NCBI RefSeq assembly: GCF_030272615.1
Contig: NC_081414.1
Span: forward strand, 6,395,001-6,459,000
Source of the DNA: Cryptomeria japonica
Lineage: Eukaryota; Streptophyta; Pinopsida; Cupressales; Cupressaceae
Reading direction: 5' to 3'
Length of the DNA: 64,000 nucleotides
The notes beneath the pieces were generated by a model. That model did no database searches. It saw only the letters and a list, made by a program, of their open reading frames with translations, and was not told where the DNA came from. Position numbers and translations under genes: made by a program. How positions within the stretch are numbered: position 1 is the first letter of the stretch; the number at the start of each line of letters is the position of its first letter. This document shows positions 1-12,231 of the stretch, in pieces.

Positions 1-2592
1 AATCGATTTAATTAGTTAAGGATTCTTGTGATTCGTCCTTTTAGTCTAATTAGCCTCAAATTTCTGATGATGACAAACATCTTTCATGGCGATTGCAAGA
101 CTAGGGGAAGGCTTTGTGGTGCCAAGGGGAGATTGGTTGCATGTTAGTGAAGTTACTCCCCCTCTATGCCCCTTGTTCATTAGGGGTGTTGATCAGGACA
201 AGGAAGTATGTCGTGTTGTGGCCCAAATTGGTTGGGTGAAATTAAAAAATTTCTGTGCACCTTGAAAAATAGAGCTGGTCGTGAGAAATTAGAGGTAGCA
301 TTGCGGAGTGGGGACGAGAAGTAGGATGAGTTGAAGTGGAAGATGGGTCATCCTTCGGGTTCGCAGAGTGTGTAAGCACCTAAAAGGAAAAATGAAATGA
401 TCTTCCTATGTAAGGCTATCACACAGGCTTAGACTCCCCATTATTATGCATTTTTATACCCACACACCTCAGTAGTACTACCTAGATACATCTAAATTTT
501 TCAAAATACAAGCAACCTGCCTAATGAATAAAGCCCAACACCTCAAAACAAGTAAATCGAGAAGACCTCACTGATTCATACCAATCATATTATCATCCTT
601 CACACTAGCATCTCATGCACTTTTTGGGGAGATACCTTCATATTATACCGATTGGAGATTGTTGTGAAAATAGAACTTGCAATGTCATCGGAGAGAGATA
701 TACTAATATACAGGCGAACAAATTGTATCGATGTAAAAACCCTCGTTGGAGTGAGCGTGAAGCAGTCAACCCGATTTTATACGTCATGCCAATACATATT
801 CGTGGGAGGAAGACTATCGAGAAGAGTCTAGTCGATGAGTTTGACATTGACATGAGTTATAAAGCCGAGGTGAGATCCCAGAAGTCAGCCCGACAGTGAA
901 AGTCATACTGACAGAGGTACATGAAGACGTATCAGGTTGAGTCACTCCGATACGAATAAGACAAGCCAAGTGAATCGGCAAGACCGATACCATCAGGATG
1001 AAACCATGAGAGACGGGTTGACTAAGTAAGTCACCCTGACGGAGGAAGATGTGAAATGTATTGGCAGGATATCCGTTCGTCACCCAGAAAAGGTAGCACG
1101 AAAGATTGGTTTCGTCAGCCAGACTTGCTCAAATCAGAAAGAAACATTTGAAGTCAGCCCGACTCCAAGAGTCATACCGATAAGGAAAAATAACGAAAGA
1201 CTCTGTCTGAGATGATGTTCATATCGACAAGATAATAGCCTTCGACCAAAGGTCACTTTTGTGTCTCTGACAGCTATTGTCCCACCGATGATGTTTGATT
1301 ACTGTAACTCTCAGCGATAACCATAAGGGAAGGAAATCCAAGAGACAGTAGGTGTCGGATAGAGATCTTCTTCTCTCACCAAAGACCAATGTCATGTCGA
1401 TAGCAATGAAGATTGATTCTCCGTCGAAAAGACTTGAAGCATTTCATGGCGATGACTCTTAGGGTAAACCTATTTTCAGTAATATAAAGTGATATCAGGA
1501 GACTCTCTCTGAAATACTAAAGGTTATAGGAGAAAAAATGGTTATACAATATTAGAAGTATCAAGTATTTTTCTCGATCAAGTGACACAACCAAAAGGAA
1601 TTCAAAAAGGTTGCGGAAAGGGAAATAGGAGATCAAATAGAGATCTCAAAGTTCGTGGGTGCTTCAAAGAAAGAGGGGGTGCCATTATTGTTTAACAAAA
1701 ATGGACAGTAGAAGCATTATGAGTGGAAAAAGAAAGCGATTCACGAAATACATTCAAAAGAATGTTCATCTAAATATCAATTTTGAAGAGGCATTCCACT
1801 CACCACAATTGTTGCGTATGTGTGCAGAAAGTATAAACCAAAAATAAGGAATAATGTGGTTGCAACTCTTGACAAAAATGGAGGAATTTATTTTCATCAT
1901 GAAGATATTTTTCACGATAAGGGGAGAACTCATTTGCAAATACATTATGATGTAATTAGTTAATGTGTATGTAGCTTTCATTGGGGTAATCAATTAGTTT
2001 TGTGGTAATTAGTTAAATGAACAGTTGAGATATTTCAAAAACCAAGAGATGTAACCATTTTGAGAGGATCCCTTGTGTCTATTAAAGGAAAACCACAGAT
2101 TGGAGATAAGGGGAGATAGAATAGAATCATCATCAGTAGTTTTTATCATACAATCTGCACAGACTTTTATTTCAGTAATCAAATCAGTGTTTTCAATTCA
2201 ATTATGTTGTGGAAGATCTTTTGTTCAAGAATTCCTTGTTACCATAATAATCTAATAAAACATGATACATTTGTGACAACCTTATACTTGTGTTCTTGTT
2301 GATTGGTCTTTTCAAGGGAAAGTTAAACTCAATTAGACTCATTATTGTGGCAGATAGTAACTCAAATAGTATTGAGAGTTACATACGCTAACAAATCCAT
2401 CTAAGTGGTGGATTTAAAAATTGTCTCATAGGGTTATACGTGAAGGTCTTGAAGAGGGTGACTCTATAGCCCAAAAGAGGAGAAGGCACTGGTGAGTTAC
2501 ATATAGAAACTTCATTCAAAACACTCATATTATTCAAAATTATAGTAGGAAATATAAGTAAGAAGTAGGAGAATCAAGAAGTTAAAAAAGAT

Positions 2593-2640
<48 letters not shown>

Positions 2641-3594
2641 ATCTCAGAAACATATGCTACTTTGAGATAAACACCAAAATTAGAGTATAGTTTAAAAACG
2701 TGATCTGCTATAAAAAGCATCATCCTAAAGAACCGATTGGTGAATAGGTACACCCGCCTAGATCCTGGAGCGCTTGAAGTGTAAGGAGTTAGTAATCCCA
2801 AGGGTTCACTTCAATCGTTGGCCAAGTCAGTTGGAGGGTTTGAGCATAGAACTTGGCATACTCTTAGAACTTTCCAATCTGTTAATTTGGGGACCAACAG
2901 AGTGCTAAGAGGCTAAAGGATATAGAGGTGGTGGGTGCTTCTTCCAGTTGTGGAAAAGAGTGGTGGCCACTACTTCCACTATGCAAGAGGCATAATATTT
3001 ATTTTGGAGTTTTATACGCATTGCAGTCCAAGTGAGTTGTTGTATCTCATCAATTTTCTCCAGTTTCACAGCTTTTGTTTCTTTGTTTGTGTCTAATTGC
3101 TTGGGTCTAGGTTCATGATTTCATGTTTGTAATCGATGTTCATGGTTTTGTTCTTTAGGATCCAGGGTGGTGATGCTATGTGTTTCATTCTCCCAAAAGG
3201 GTGGCAATGGTTTTTTGGGTCATTGTTATTTCATATATTCAATGGACTTATGTTGTACATTGTGAAACTTATAATTATAATAAAATAAATCATTACCTAT
3301 AAAAAAAAATAGAAAGCTCATTTGATTTCAAAGGGGTAATCTTATGTGGACGGAATTGATTTTGATGAGAGTTTCTATTATTTCTAGGGAATTGGTTTGT
3401 GTTTGCAATTGATCTTAAAGCATAACAAGTGAATGTAAAGGTACTTCATTTTTATGAGGATCTAAAAGAAAATTAACTAGTAGAAATTTTTACAATAATT
3501 TAAAAGGACTTGATTTGCAAGTTGAATAGGTCTCTGGGGACCTAAAGGAACCACCTAACATAAATTATGTGTTAAGGTTCTATTTTATGCAAAG
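1..3594. other. Gene-poor region, repeat-derived, no gene recognised
   Basis: I see no convincing coding region here. Short open frames are isolated and lack recognisable domains. About 880-1460 is rich in GTCA/CCGAT-type words resembling the upstream part of the copia LTR at 23 kb, so it is probably an old LTR remnant. A (GA)n tract lies at 2594-2637. An A-run at about 3301-3309 follows an AT-rich stretch, but I cannot tie it to a LINE. Confidence 0.4.
2594..2637. repeat. (AG)22 microsatellite
   Basis: Uninterrupted AG dinucleotide repeat of about 44 bases. The reverse-strand open frame over it reads only Ser-Leu repeats and is not a gene. Confidence 0.95.
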
Positions 3595-4075
3595 CAAAGA
3601 TTATTATGGGCAATTTTAAAGATTTTGGCGATTATTTTATCATAGTATTATATGCTAATGATATGTTGGTAATTAGATGCAATAAGGAAATGATAAGCAA
3701 TGTTAAATTTCAACTCATCACAATTTAATGTGAATTATTTTGGTGTTGTGAATATCATTTTGGACATTCAAATTGAAAATAGATTGTTTAACACAACTTC
3801 TATAGAATCAAAGAAAGTATACAAAAATACGTATTACAAAGGTTCATAATTCAAGAATGCAAACAATTCTTTTTTTCTTAAATACATATGTAAAGCAATA
3901 TCCAAAAAAGATTCAAAAAAATATTAATGATGAAAAGCCTTATTCCTTACACAAATGTTATTGAAAGAATAATATGTATGACACAATATGTAGCAAACCA
4001 ATCATTCCATGTGCAATGAGAAATTGGAAAAGACAAGTTTATTTCATTTTGAAAAAATAAATTGTCTATCAAATT
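3595..4075 (+). pseudogene. Decayed Ty1/copia reverse transcriptase fragment
   Basis: The plus strand around 3634-3717 reads YFIIVLYANDMLVI, which matches the copia RT active-site region (family motif YVDDML, with one catalytic Asp changed to Asn). After a frameshift, 3756-3840 reads ILDIQIENRLF followed by a block resembling the copia ILGIQI/..LSQ..Y region. Near 3945-4020, IPYTNVI then ICMTQYVAN resembles the downstream PYASAVGS/MY region. Several frameshifts and stops break the frame, and no LTRs are recognisable nearby. It is an old, unalignable-by-eye copy; family assignment beyond copia is not possible. Confidence 0.6.
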
Positions 4076-5569
4076 CCAAAATATTGTGTTCCTATTTACA
4101 TGTATCTTATAGAATTATTGTTCTCATGTTGTCTCTGCGACTACATAATGCATAACATGATCATTGTTAGAAATTTCTTATTTATTTTGATAACTATTCT
4201 ATCAATATGTTTATTACTTGGTACTTCCTATTCATGACACTTTTTAATAAGATATAATAGCCAAATATAAAAAATGTATTGTTTTATATACATTTCAATA
4301 AGCATAATGTATACAAATTTAGATTAAAGCACTTATAATTAATCATCACCATTAATTTAATTTTCTCTATCTTCCAATCAATTCTCATAGTACAAATTTT
4401 TATTTTCCCTTTTTCCTCTCATTGTATTTTTTCAATCTTATTTTGAAAGGGGGGATATTTTGGCCTTATCTTAATAGATTTCTAGTATTAATTAATCTTA
4501 TGTTGGTTTAGCTTTTTTTTTTCATTGTTCACAAGTGGTTTAAAATTTAATTTGAACACTAAACTTTGCCAAGCCAACCTAGCCATAAGAAGATAATGTT
4601 GGATCTTCATGGATGACACTATGTTTTAACCATTCGTGTTGACACTAGGTCATTACTTGTCATGCATGTACATCGAGTTTGAGTGGAAATATAATTGACT
4701 CCTTAAAATTATAAAAAAAAAACTCGATGCCATAGCTAGCACATCAAGATGGCATGAAATCAATGAACATCAATATCTTCTTTGTCAAAAACTTGAATGC
4801 ATATCTAAAGAAGATTAGAACAAAGTAGATAATAAAACTAATTGTCAAGTTATTAGATTTGTTCAATTAAATTTGTCAAATTCTCAATTTATTCAATTTT
4901 TCAAGGCTCATCTCTCAAATGGGTGAGTATCATTCTCTATAAAAACAATAAAAATAGCAATTCTAATCTTCTTATATTTTGAACACAATTTTTATATTCA
5001 TTCAATTTTTTTCTTTATCGAAGTTTATCCATGTACATTCTTTGCGGTTATAGATCTCACCTATTAAGTACATAAAAATTGACATGAAAATAGATGTATT
5101 TTCCAAATATTACATCTCTCTAACTTAATAAATAATCATAAAAACTTAATTATTTGTCCTTTGGATGATTAACTAATGTGATAGATTCCAATTCTTTGAA
5201 CATCAAAACTAAATTACTAAAAAAAAGCAATGAAAAAAACACTTAAATATAAAAAAATTAACCTCGAACTAGTAACATCCCACCAACCAATACAAGAGAA
5301 CCAACTTCCAATGTCAAAGGATGGTCAACCGTAAAGATTGATGGAAAAAATGTTAATTTGAAAATGTTAATTTGTAATGTTTACAATGTAAATGAAAAGA
5401 TGATAAAAAATGTGATTAATTGAAAAAAAATAAAAAATATAGTACCATCCAATTAATATGTTATTAATTAGAATAATAAATTAATCTTTTTATAGTGCTA
5501 CTTAATAATTATATAAAATATAAAACGTTAGTTTCAATAAATTATTTTTCATCCTCTAAAATGAATTGA

Positions 5570-5809
5570 GCACCTTCGTAAGGACAATTTATTAAACCAA
5601 ACATTAATATCAGAATGCATAGACACAATGCTACATCAACAATCAATCAAAAAATGATGAATAACATGATGAAGTCCTCCTCCTCTTAAGCACCTTCGTA
5701 AGGACAATTTATTAAACCAAACATTAATATCAGAATGCATAGACACAATGCTACATCAACAATCAATCAAAAAATGATGAATAACATGATGAAGTCCTCC
5801 TCCTCTTAA
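5570..5809. repeat. Perfect 120-bp tandem duplication
   Basis: 5570-5689 and 5690-5809 are identical over 120 bases by eye. No coding capacity is apparent. The absence of any difference means it is recent, or is a sequencing or assembly duplication. Confidence 0.95.
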
Positions 5810-6514
5810 GCAAAAGATATTGAAATGTTTGCATATTAGACTTTCCTTTTTTCAATCATAGAACCTTTCATACTTTATTAGCAATAATTTGATGAAAGAT
5901 CATAGATTTATTTTTAGTCGAACTCATCGACTCATATTTCATGAATCATGGTTCATTGACCTGTAATTCTAATCCATAACTAAAATTGTTCTACCTATTA
6001 ATTAAAATTGTAATTAAAAACTAAAAAATATCAAAAAAAAAGTAGATATAAATGTCTAACAAGAGTTTTATCATCTGATTAAATGCACAATACTCGATAA
6101 CCACCACCAAAAGACACACAAAAGTGGAAGATAATTAAAAAAACCTATTTGAAACTCAAGATTTCAATGGAAATATATTTCAAACAATTAGAAAGGCAAA
6201 CAAAATTTCACTTTACCACTGGTTCATGGTGTGTAATACATTCTCCTCACGTCCTTCGAGTTGCCTCATTTAAACACTTTCCAGGACAATTCGGAAAACA
6301 AACTAATTTCAATAATATACCTACCATTCACAAATCAAAACTCTCAACTGGTTGATAATAAGAAAATCCTCAAAAGAATAACTCGATCTAACTGACTAGA
6401 TCTAAATCGTCAACTGTCAGACCAAAAACAAAACGTGAAAGGTTTTTCACATTAAACAACCAAACTAGGTTTATCTTGGGCTGTATACGTATAGATCTGT
6501 TTTCTCATCTCCAA

Positions 6515-6614
6515 AAACAACTTTTACAATGGCTATAATGATTCAAAGGCCTTAAACCATACATAAACAACTTTTACAATGGCTATAATGATTCAAAGGC
6601 CTTTAACTATACAT
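6515..6614. repeat. 50-bp tandem duplication
   Basis: Two adjacent 50-base units starting AAACAACTTTTACAATGG, with a few mismatches in the last dozen bases. Confidence 0.85.
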
Positions 6615-7890
6615 ATTCTACGTTTGTTTTGCAACCACTAAATCAAAACGATCTATAATTAGAATGTTTTGGTACAAAATCTCCAACTATCAATGTGATC
6701 AACTAGGTTCAAAAAAACCCACTTCATATTTCTGAGATTATTCCAGGTGAAATAAGAAAGACCAATGTAGTAATGATAAGTCCTTGAGAACCATTAATGG
6801 CTGGCTACGCCATGACAGATCGCCTGCTACTTAGTCCTACTCACTTGACCGTCATTTTGTAGAGTGAGGGTCATATGTCTTCGTGATTCAATATATTTCA
6901 AATCATCTACTGCTCGCATGCATGAATATCAATGTTTGTTTAGTTTGACATCCGAATAACTTGTTTGAAGGCTACTAAATTATTTGTCCACACTAACCCT
7001 TAGTGTTCTGACAGCATTAACATTGATTTACGTTATACAATAGACTTCTCCACTAGTCATATAACCATCCATAATTGTTCTGACGGCATTAACATTGGCT
7101 TATCTAAGTTAAAGATGATCAATACCTTACCTCTTTGTACGCATCGTGCCCTGAGAGGATTCACGAATCATAACATAAATTTTGTTTAGACAGACCTTTA
7201 TATAGTGTTAAAGCATGCAGTATTTGAAGCATGAAGAAATAGAAAATGACAATTATCTTCAAGGTCATTGCCTCTCTCTCCTAATAGCCGAAGGTATCTT
7301 AGAAAATATGCTACGAAGGAATATATGAATATGACAACAAAAATATTACTGTCCTTGCCACTGCCACTGCCACTCTCTCCTTTCACTCCACTTGGAAGTG
7401 TAGTTAGAATTCAAGTGCAAAATAGATCAATTTAAAAAATTCACTAAACTAAGATAGTCATGAACACAAGTCTAGTTTTAGTGCCGGCAACAAGTGGTGA
7501 GGAAAGAAAAAACAAGAGAAAGAGAGCTGAATTGTCAAATCATACCAGTGATTGTGATTTCATTGCAATTTGCCAATTTGTTTCTCTGACATTCTGGAGA
7601 GGAAGTCAATGCCCGAACCATTACCCTTGCTGAGTGGTGAAGCACATGCATAAACTAGGGTATACCGGCTCTCCCTTCCCGCAATTAAAAAGGGAATTTG
7701 GACTGCATGATAAAGGAAAATCTCGAGAGCTTTACCACACAGCAAGGATAGAATCTGTGGTGCGTTCTTGACTACCCCGTGAAAGCTGAAGGCCCCTTCC
7801 TTCCTTCCTTACACCCATTTCAAGTATCTACCCCAATTGGCACACATATATTCTTTTCTGAGTGCATGGCATATTGTAAGGTTGCCATCT

Positions 7891-7896
7891 TTTATT
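7891..7896 (-). terminator. Candidate poly(A) signal of the HD-Zip IV gene
   Basis: On the minus strand this is AATAAA, about 135 nt downstream of the stop codon at 8031-8033. Spacing suits a plant 3' UTR. No transcript evidence is available. Confidence 0.5.
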
Positions 7897-7910
7897 GAGG
7901 AAGGAAGATA

Positions 7911-7962
7911 AATCAACATTCCGCTCAATGGGAGCAATGCAATGCATCATTACATGTTGATT
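7911..7962 (-). promoter_or_regulatory. Inverted repeat in the putative 3' UTR of the HD-Zip IV gene
   Basis: AATCAACAT at 7911-7919 and ATGTTGATT at 7954-7962 form a perfect 9-bp inverted repeat with a 34-base loop, between the stop codon and the candidate poly(A) signal. It could fold in the transcript. A regulatory role is only inferred. Confidence 0.35.
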
Positions 7963-8030
7963 CGTCCTCCATGCAATCGGAAATGAGGGCTTGTCAAATT
8001 GTACAGTTATGGTAATAACAATAATAATTA

Positions 8031-11000
8031 TCAGGCATCAGAGCAATGCAATGCAGCTTTGATTTGCTGCACAGTATTGCATATCAGGTTATTTACAGTT
8101 GTGACCGACTCTAGGTTGAGCTTTGCTGATGGTAAGTTGCTGACCAGAATTTGGAATGCCACAGTGATCAATGACCCTCCTACATGCTGGTGATTGGCGT
8201 TGCGAGTGCTCATATCAAAGCCGCTGCTGTTAACTTCACTGGTCGATGCCTGCAATAAGAGTCCCTTGTTGTCTGAACCGTCTGGCAGGATGGCGAAACC
8301 TGAGGGAAGGAGGGCAATGTAGGAAGGATCTTCCCCACTCATTGCTGTATTGATTGCAGACACATCCACAGGAGCATATACTACCAGTGAGCCTGAAGCA
8401 TCAGTGCAACTCTCTTGGAGAATCAGCATGTTGTTCTGGCTTGCATTGCATGCCTGTAAATTCCCATGCATCAACCAACCTGTCCAAGTTAGTTGAATCT
8501 AGTGTATGAAACCTTAGGCAACATAATATTGAAATTCTACGCACAAGAGTAGAAAACGACTACTAAACAAATCCTAGAAACCATTTTTGGCACAAAGACG
8601 TTGAAATTCATCTCACTTGTAAAACAAACAAAGCTCAACTTTCATTGGCGAATAACAAAACTAACTTCTTTGGTGCATTAAAAAGGGTTACATCATAAAA
8701 TTCAAGTAATGGCTTCCATAAAAAATTTGAAAATGGTGGGGAAAACCAAATCGGGTTTTGGCATAGAGCGCTAAAAGCCCCATGTATTGCGAGCATTGTT
8801 AAACAACAGATATAACGCTCATCTGAGGCTAAACTTGGAACCAAACAATAATGAAAAATAAATTTAGAAAACTGTTAACACGCAGAAAGTTGAGATGTGT
8901 ATTTGTGCGGGCAAAAATTTCTATTTATATAACTTCCCATTAATGTTCGTATGCAACCAATTAGTGCCTAATGCAAGGGACAAGAAATTGAATTTCCCAT
9001 TGATGGTTTTCAATTAATTGCTTTGAATGCACCAGCCAAGTCATAAAATTGTAATAAACAACGGTTGATCACAAATTGCGACACTTGTAATGCACGCTAC
9101 TTTGCAATCAATGTGTTTCGCGTTTAATGTCATCACAAGAGCCATGGCATAAAAAACTCAGTCAGTCTAGGCCGATCATGTTTAACTTTACAGGAAAATG
9201 CACCACAGAAGAAGATTCAAATTTAGAAAACAAAATGATATTTTCTTAATTTTATATATATATGTGTGTGTGTGTGTGTGTTGGTTCTTGAATCTTAATT
9301 ATATATATGTGTGTGTGTTGGTTCTTGAATCTTAATTATATATATGTGTGTGTGTTGGTTCTTGAATCTTAATTATATATATATATGTGTGTGGGGGTAG
9401 GTGGAAGCTTAGATGAAAAATACTGTGGATCATTAAATGATCGAGCAGTGGTGTCAGTACGATACAAGTTTTCTCGTCAGTTTATGTCGTGGTTTTGAGG
9501 TACTCTCGCATTACAAAATGAAATATAATAAATGAACACTGTAAACTTACCCGGAGGAGCGATATGCAGTTTCCGGGATGCGCTCCGTTGGCAATGTGAG
9601 CAACCTCCTGCACTGTGTTCCCGCTCGACAGCACATCCCACTGCACGCAAACGACAGCAGCATATTAGCATCCAATGTTTCTCAAAATATGGATTGGACG
9701 GTTTCACTCGAATCCTGAATGCAACGAAGATAAAGGAAGAAAAATACCTCAGCTCTCATTTGTTCATCTCTGAAGAAATCAAAGACACGATTGGGAGGAA
9801 TGGGAAGCCAAAGCGAAGTAGCAGCGCAGAGAACAACCCCGCTAGGTTGGCCTGGATCGGTGCTCTTTCTGGTGGTGACTCGAACTCCGTCCTCGTTTGA
9901 ACCGGACAACGTAGTCCACCTGTGCGTGGAGGAGGCGCTGACGTTGCCGCAGAAGCTGCTCATCATCCGCTGTGCCAGTTTCATCATGCTCCTCCGTCCC
10001 TCCGGGGAGGGTATCACTGCCCACGTTCAACACAGAATCCCGTTAATATTGGCTTACTTTTCAGAGAATTGAATGGATGACACTATCTATTTACAACCTC
10101 CAAGCTCTCTTGCAGAGATGTTGGTGACCATAAGGCTGGCCAACCTCTCGCACATCCGCAGAAGAGTGGCCAACCAGCGCCCCGCACCGAATGCCATTCC
10201 GCTGTTAAGCAGATGCCTGTACATGCGATGTACGCCTCGATCCTCGGGCTCCACATGCTCCACCCAAGTCACCTGCCATGAAATTTTTTCAGAGAGAAAA
10301 AAGGTTTAGCAGAACGATAGCCCCAAAAAAGATTCAAAATAAAAAGAGGAGCTTGCATTGCAGATGGGAACGTCAATGTCACCTTGGAATAACCATTGGG
10401 CATATCTTGAATAACACAGCCAGAGGGGAGCCTGCGGCAGCGTAAAAGAGACGGTGATGATGATTGTTGATTGATATTCAGACTCATCTCTCTCACGTTA
10501 TCTACAGAAACATCCACAACTGCCCACACTCCCTCCGCATGTTGCTGGCAATAACGAAGGAAGTAAATCTCCCGCGTCGAAACCAAGGGAGAAAGAACCT
10601 GTAGTTCCGCACACATCTGTATACAACAACACCGGGATTATGCCATGCCTCATTTCACAACTCACACAAACCCAATGATTTGATTTAGAGATTGCATAAT
10701 CATACCAGCTGCAATGAACCATGTTTGGTACCGGGCATCCCAGAGGCAAGAACTTCCATGGTTCTGGCCTTCGACACCATTGTTGAAAACATTTCGATCC
10801 ACTTATTCTGCAACAACACCATTATTAATATATTAATTTAATTGATGCTCTCACCTGGCCCATCTCAAGACTTCAATGAAAATTTCTCAGACCTAGTATT
10901 CATTGCCTCAAAATCAGTTTTTTCCAAAAAAAATTAGGCATTGGGTTGAGTTGAGGGGATTTACCACGTCCATGAATATATCGACCAAGGCATTTCCATT

Positions 11001-12231
11001 AATGATAACTAAACCAGAGTCCCGGGTGGCTTCCTTTCTGTCACTGTAAGACTTGATCTCCGCTGCTCTATGGAATATCTTGGCATAGGCTTCCAAACTT
11101 AGAACTTCCTTGCTGTCGTTGACATTTTTCACCCAGAGGGGCTCGTCAGTCTCTGCCAGGCGGACCAACTCCTCCATTGCATTCATTGCCAGCTCCACAA
11201 TTAGAGATTTTTCCAGTTCTGTCACGGAACCTGCTGTTGTTTGCATCGACGGCGCAATATCAGAAAAGCTGTGAATATCACTAGATGAAGGCCCCGGCCC
11301 TGGCCCTGGACCCGCATTCGGCATCCCATAGCCCCCCATAGACAAGTCCACAGACGGCATTGGAATTGATTGTAAAGGCCCCAGCGGGAGAATCGGTCGC
11401 CCAATGTACTTTGCTGCAATGCTAGACAGGCGATCCAGCTGAAAACCAACACAAATTCCTTTTCTTTCTAGTTAAAACCATGAATTATTGATTAAGGGTG
11501 GGTTGCAGAAAGGAAGGTATGTATGTATGTATATACCCATATGACAAACGGTTCCTTACTATGGAGAAAGGCACATATAGTATACCTCTTCTTTCAGTCG
11601 TGCATTTTCGAGGCGTAGTTGCTGCTGCCCATCAAAGGACATTTCTCCAGAAGGCCCGCCACAGTTAGGGCAGATTACATTCTTAAGTGCCTCCCTAATT
11701 GCAATATTCTCGCATCTGATCTTCTCGTTCTCTGAACGGAGCACACTGTTGTCCGCGCGCTCGTGCTGGGCCTGCGGCAAACAGGAGGAGAAACTCAATT
11801 CAAATCAAGCCGCTAAAAGTTCCTAAATCTCGCTGAAACAGATACCATTCCCGAATTTCTCACTCACCTTCATCTGCGTCCGGCGATTCTGGAACCAGAA
11901 CTTAACCTGGCGGGGTTCGAGCCCCAGATCCTTACTGAGCTGCAGCCTTTGCTTCTCGTCGGGATGCGGACACTCCTTAAACATCCTTCACACACAGAAA
12001 AGGAAAACAAACAAAAAAGCCAAAAAAAAGCCATACATTCCTTCAGATCCTAGTGCCCCAAAAAAACACTGTAACATAAAACCATATAAACATATCCTAC
12101 AACAAATGGTGGCCTTACGCTTCCAATTCCTGAATTTGGCGCGCTGTGTGTCTGTGATAGCGTTTCTTCCGTGGATGCTGCTGGTCCGCGCCATCCTGAT
12201 CTTCTCCCGACCCTCCTCCTGAAACCTCCAT
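8031..12231 (-). CDS. HD-Zip class IV homeodomain-START transcription factor (10 exons)
   Basis: Predicted nuclear DNA-binding regulator of the ATML1/PDF2/ANTHOCYANINLESS2 family, which controls epidermal identity. Exons in transcript order: 12231-12119, 11985-11868, 11771-11586, 11438-10965, 10807-10706, 10616-10383, 10272-10098, 10016-9748, 9640-9551, 8453-8031. All introns are GT-AG and the exons join in frame to 727 codons plus TGA. Homeodomain is residues about 21-77 ([18 protein letters not shown] through [10 protein letters not shown]). The zipper-loop-zipper (about 78-139) contains CPNCGG, the loop signature of class IV. A Gly-Pro run lies near 183-190. START is about 213-440. The C-terminal conserved domain ends with [19 protein letters not shown]. 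There is no MEKHLA region, so it is not class III. Length fits the family, but only 20 residues precede the homeodomain, shorter than usual. The frame stays open upstream of the chosen ATG, so an upstream start or exon is possible. No disabling mutation is visible. Confidence 0.95.
9252..9394. repeat. TA/TG-rich minisatellite in intron 9 of the HD-Zip IV gene
   Basis: Three copies of a 37-bp unit (TTGGTTCTTGAATCTTAATT followed by a TA/TG dinucleotide tract), starting at 9281, 9318 and 9355. It lies wholly within the intron between exons 9 and 10. Confidence 0.9.

Larger units (their letters stand above)
4076..7860. other. AT-rich intergenic DNA
   Basis: Apart from the tandem repeats listed separately, I see no gene, no recognisable transposon protein and no RNA gene. 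A word of about 21 bases beginning GTTCTGAC recurs near 7006 and 7076, a minor local duplication. A (CTTC)n-like tract is present near 7797-7810. Confidence 0.4.
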
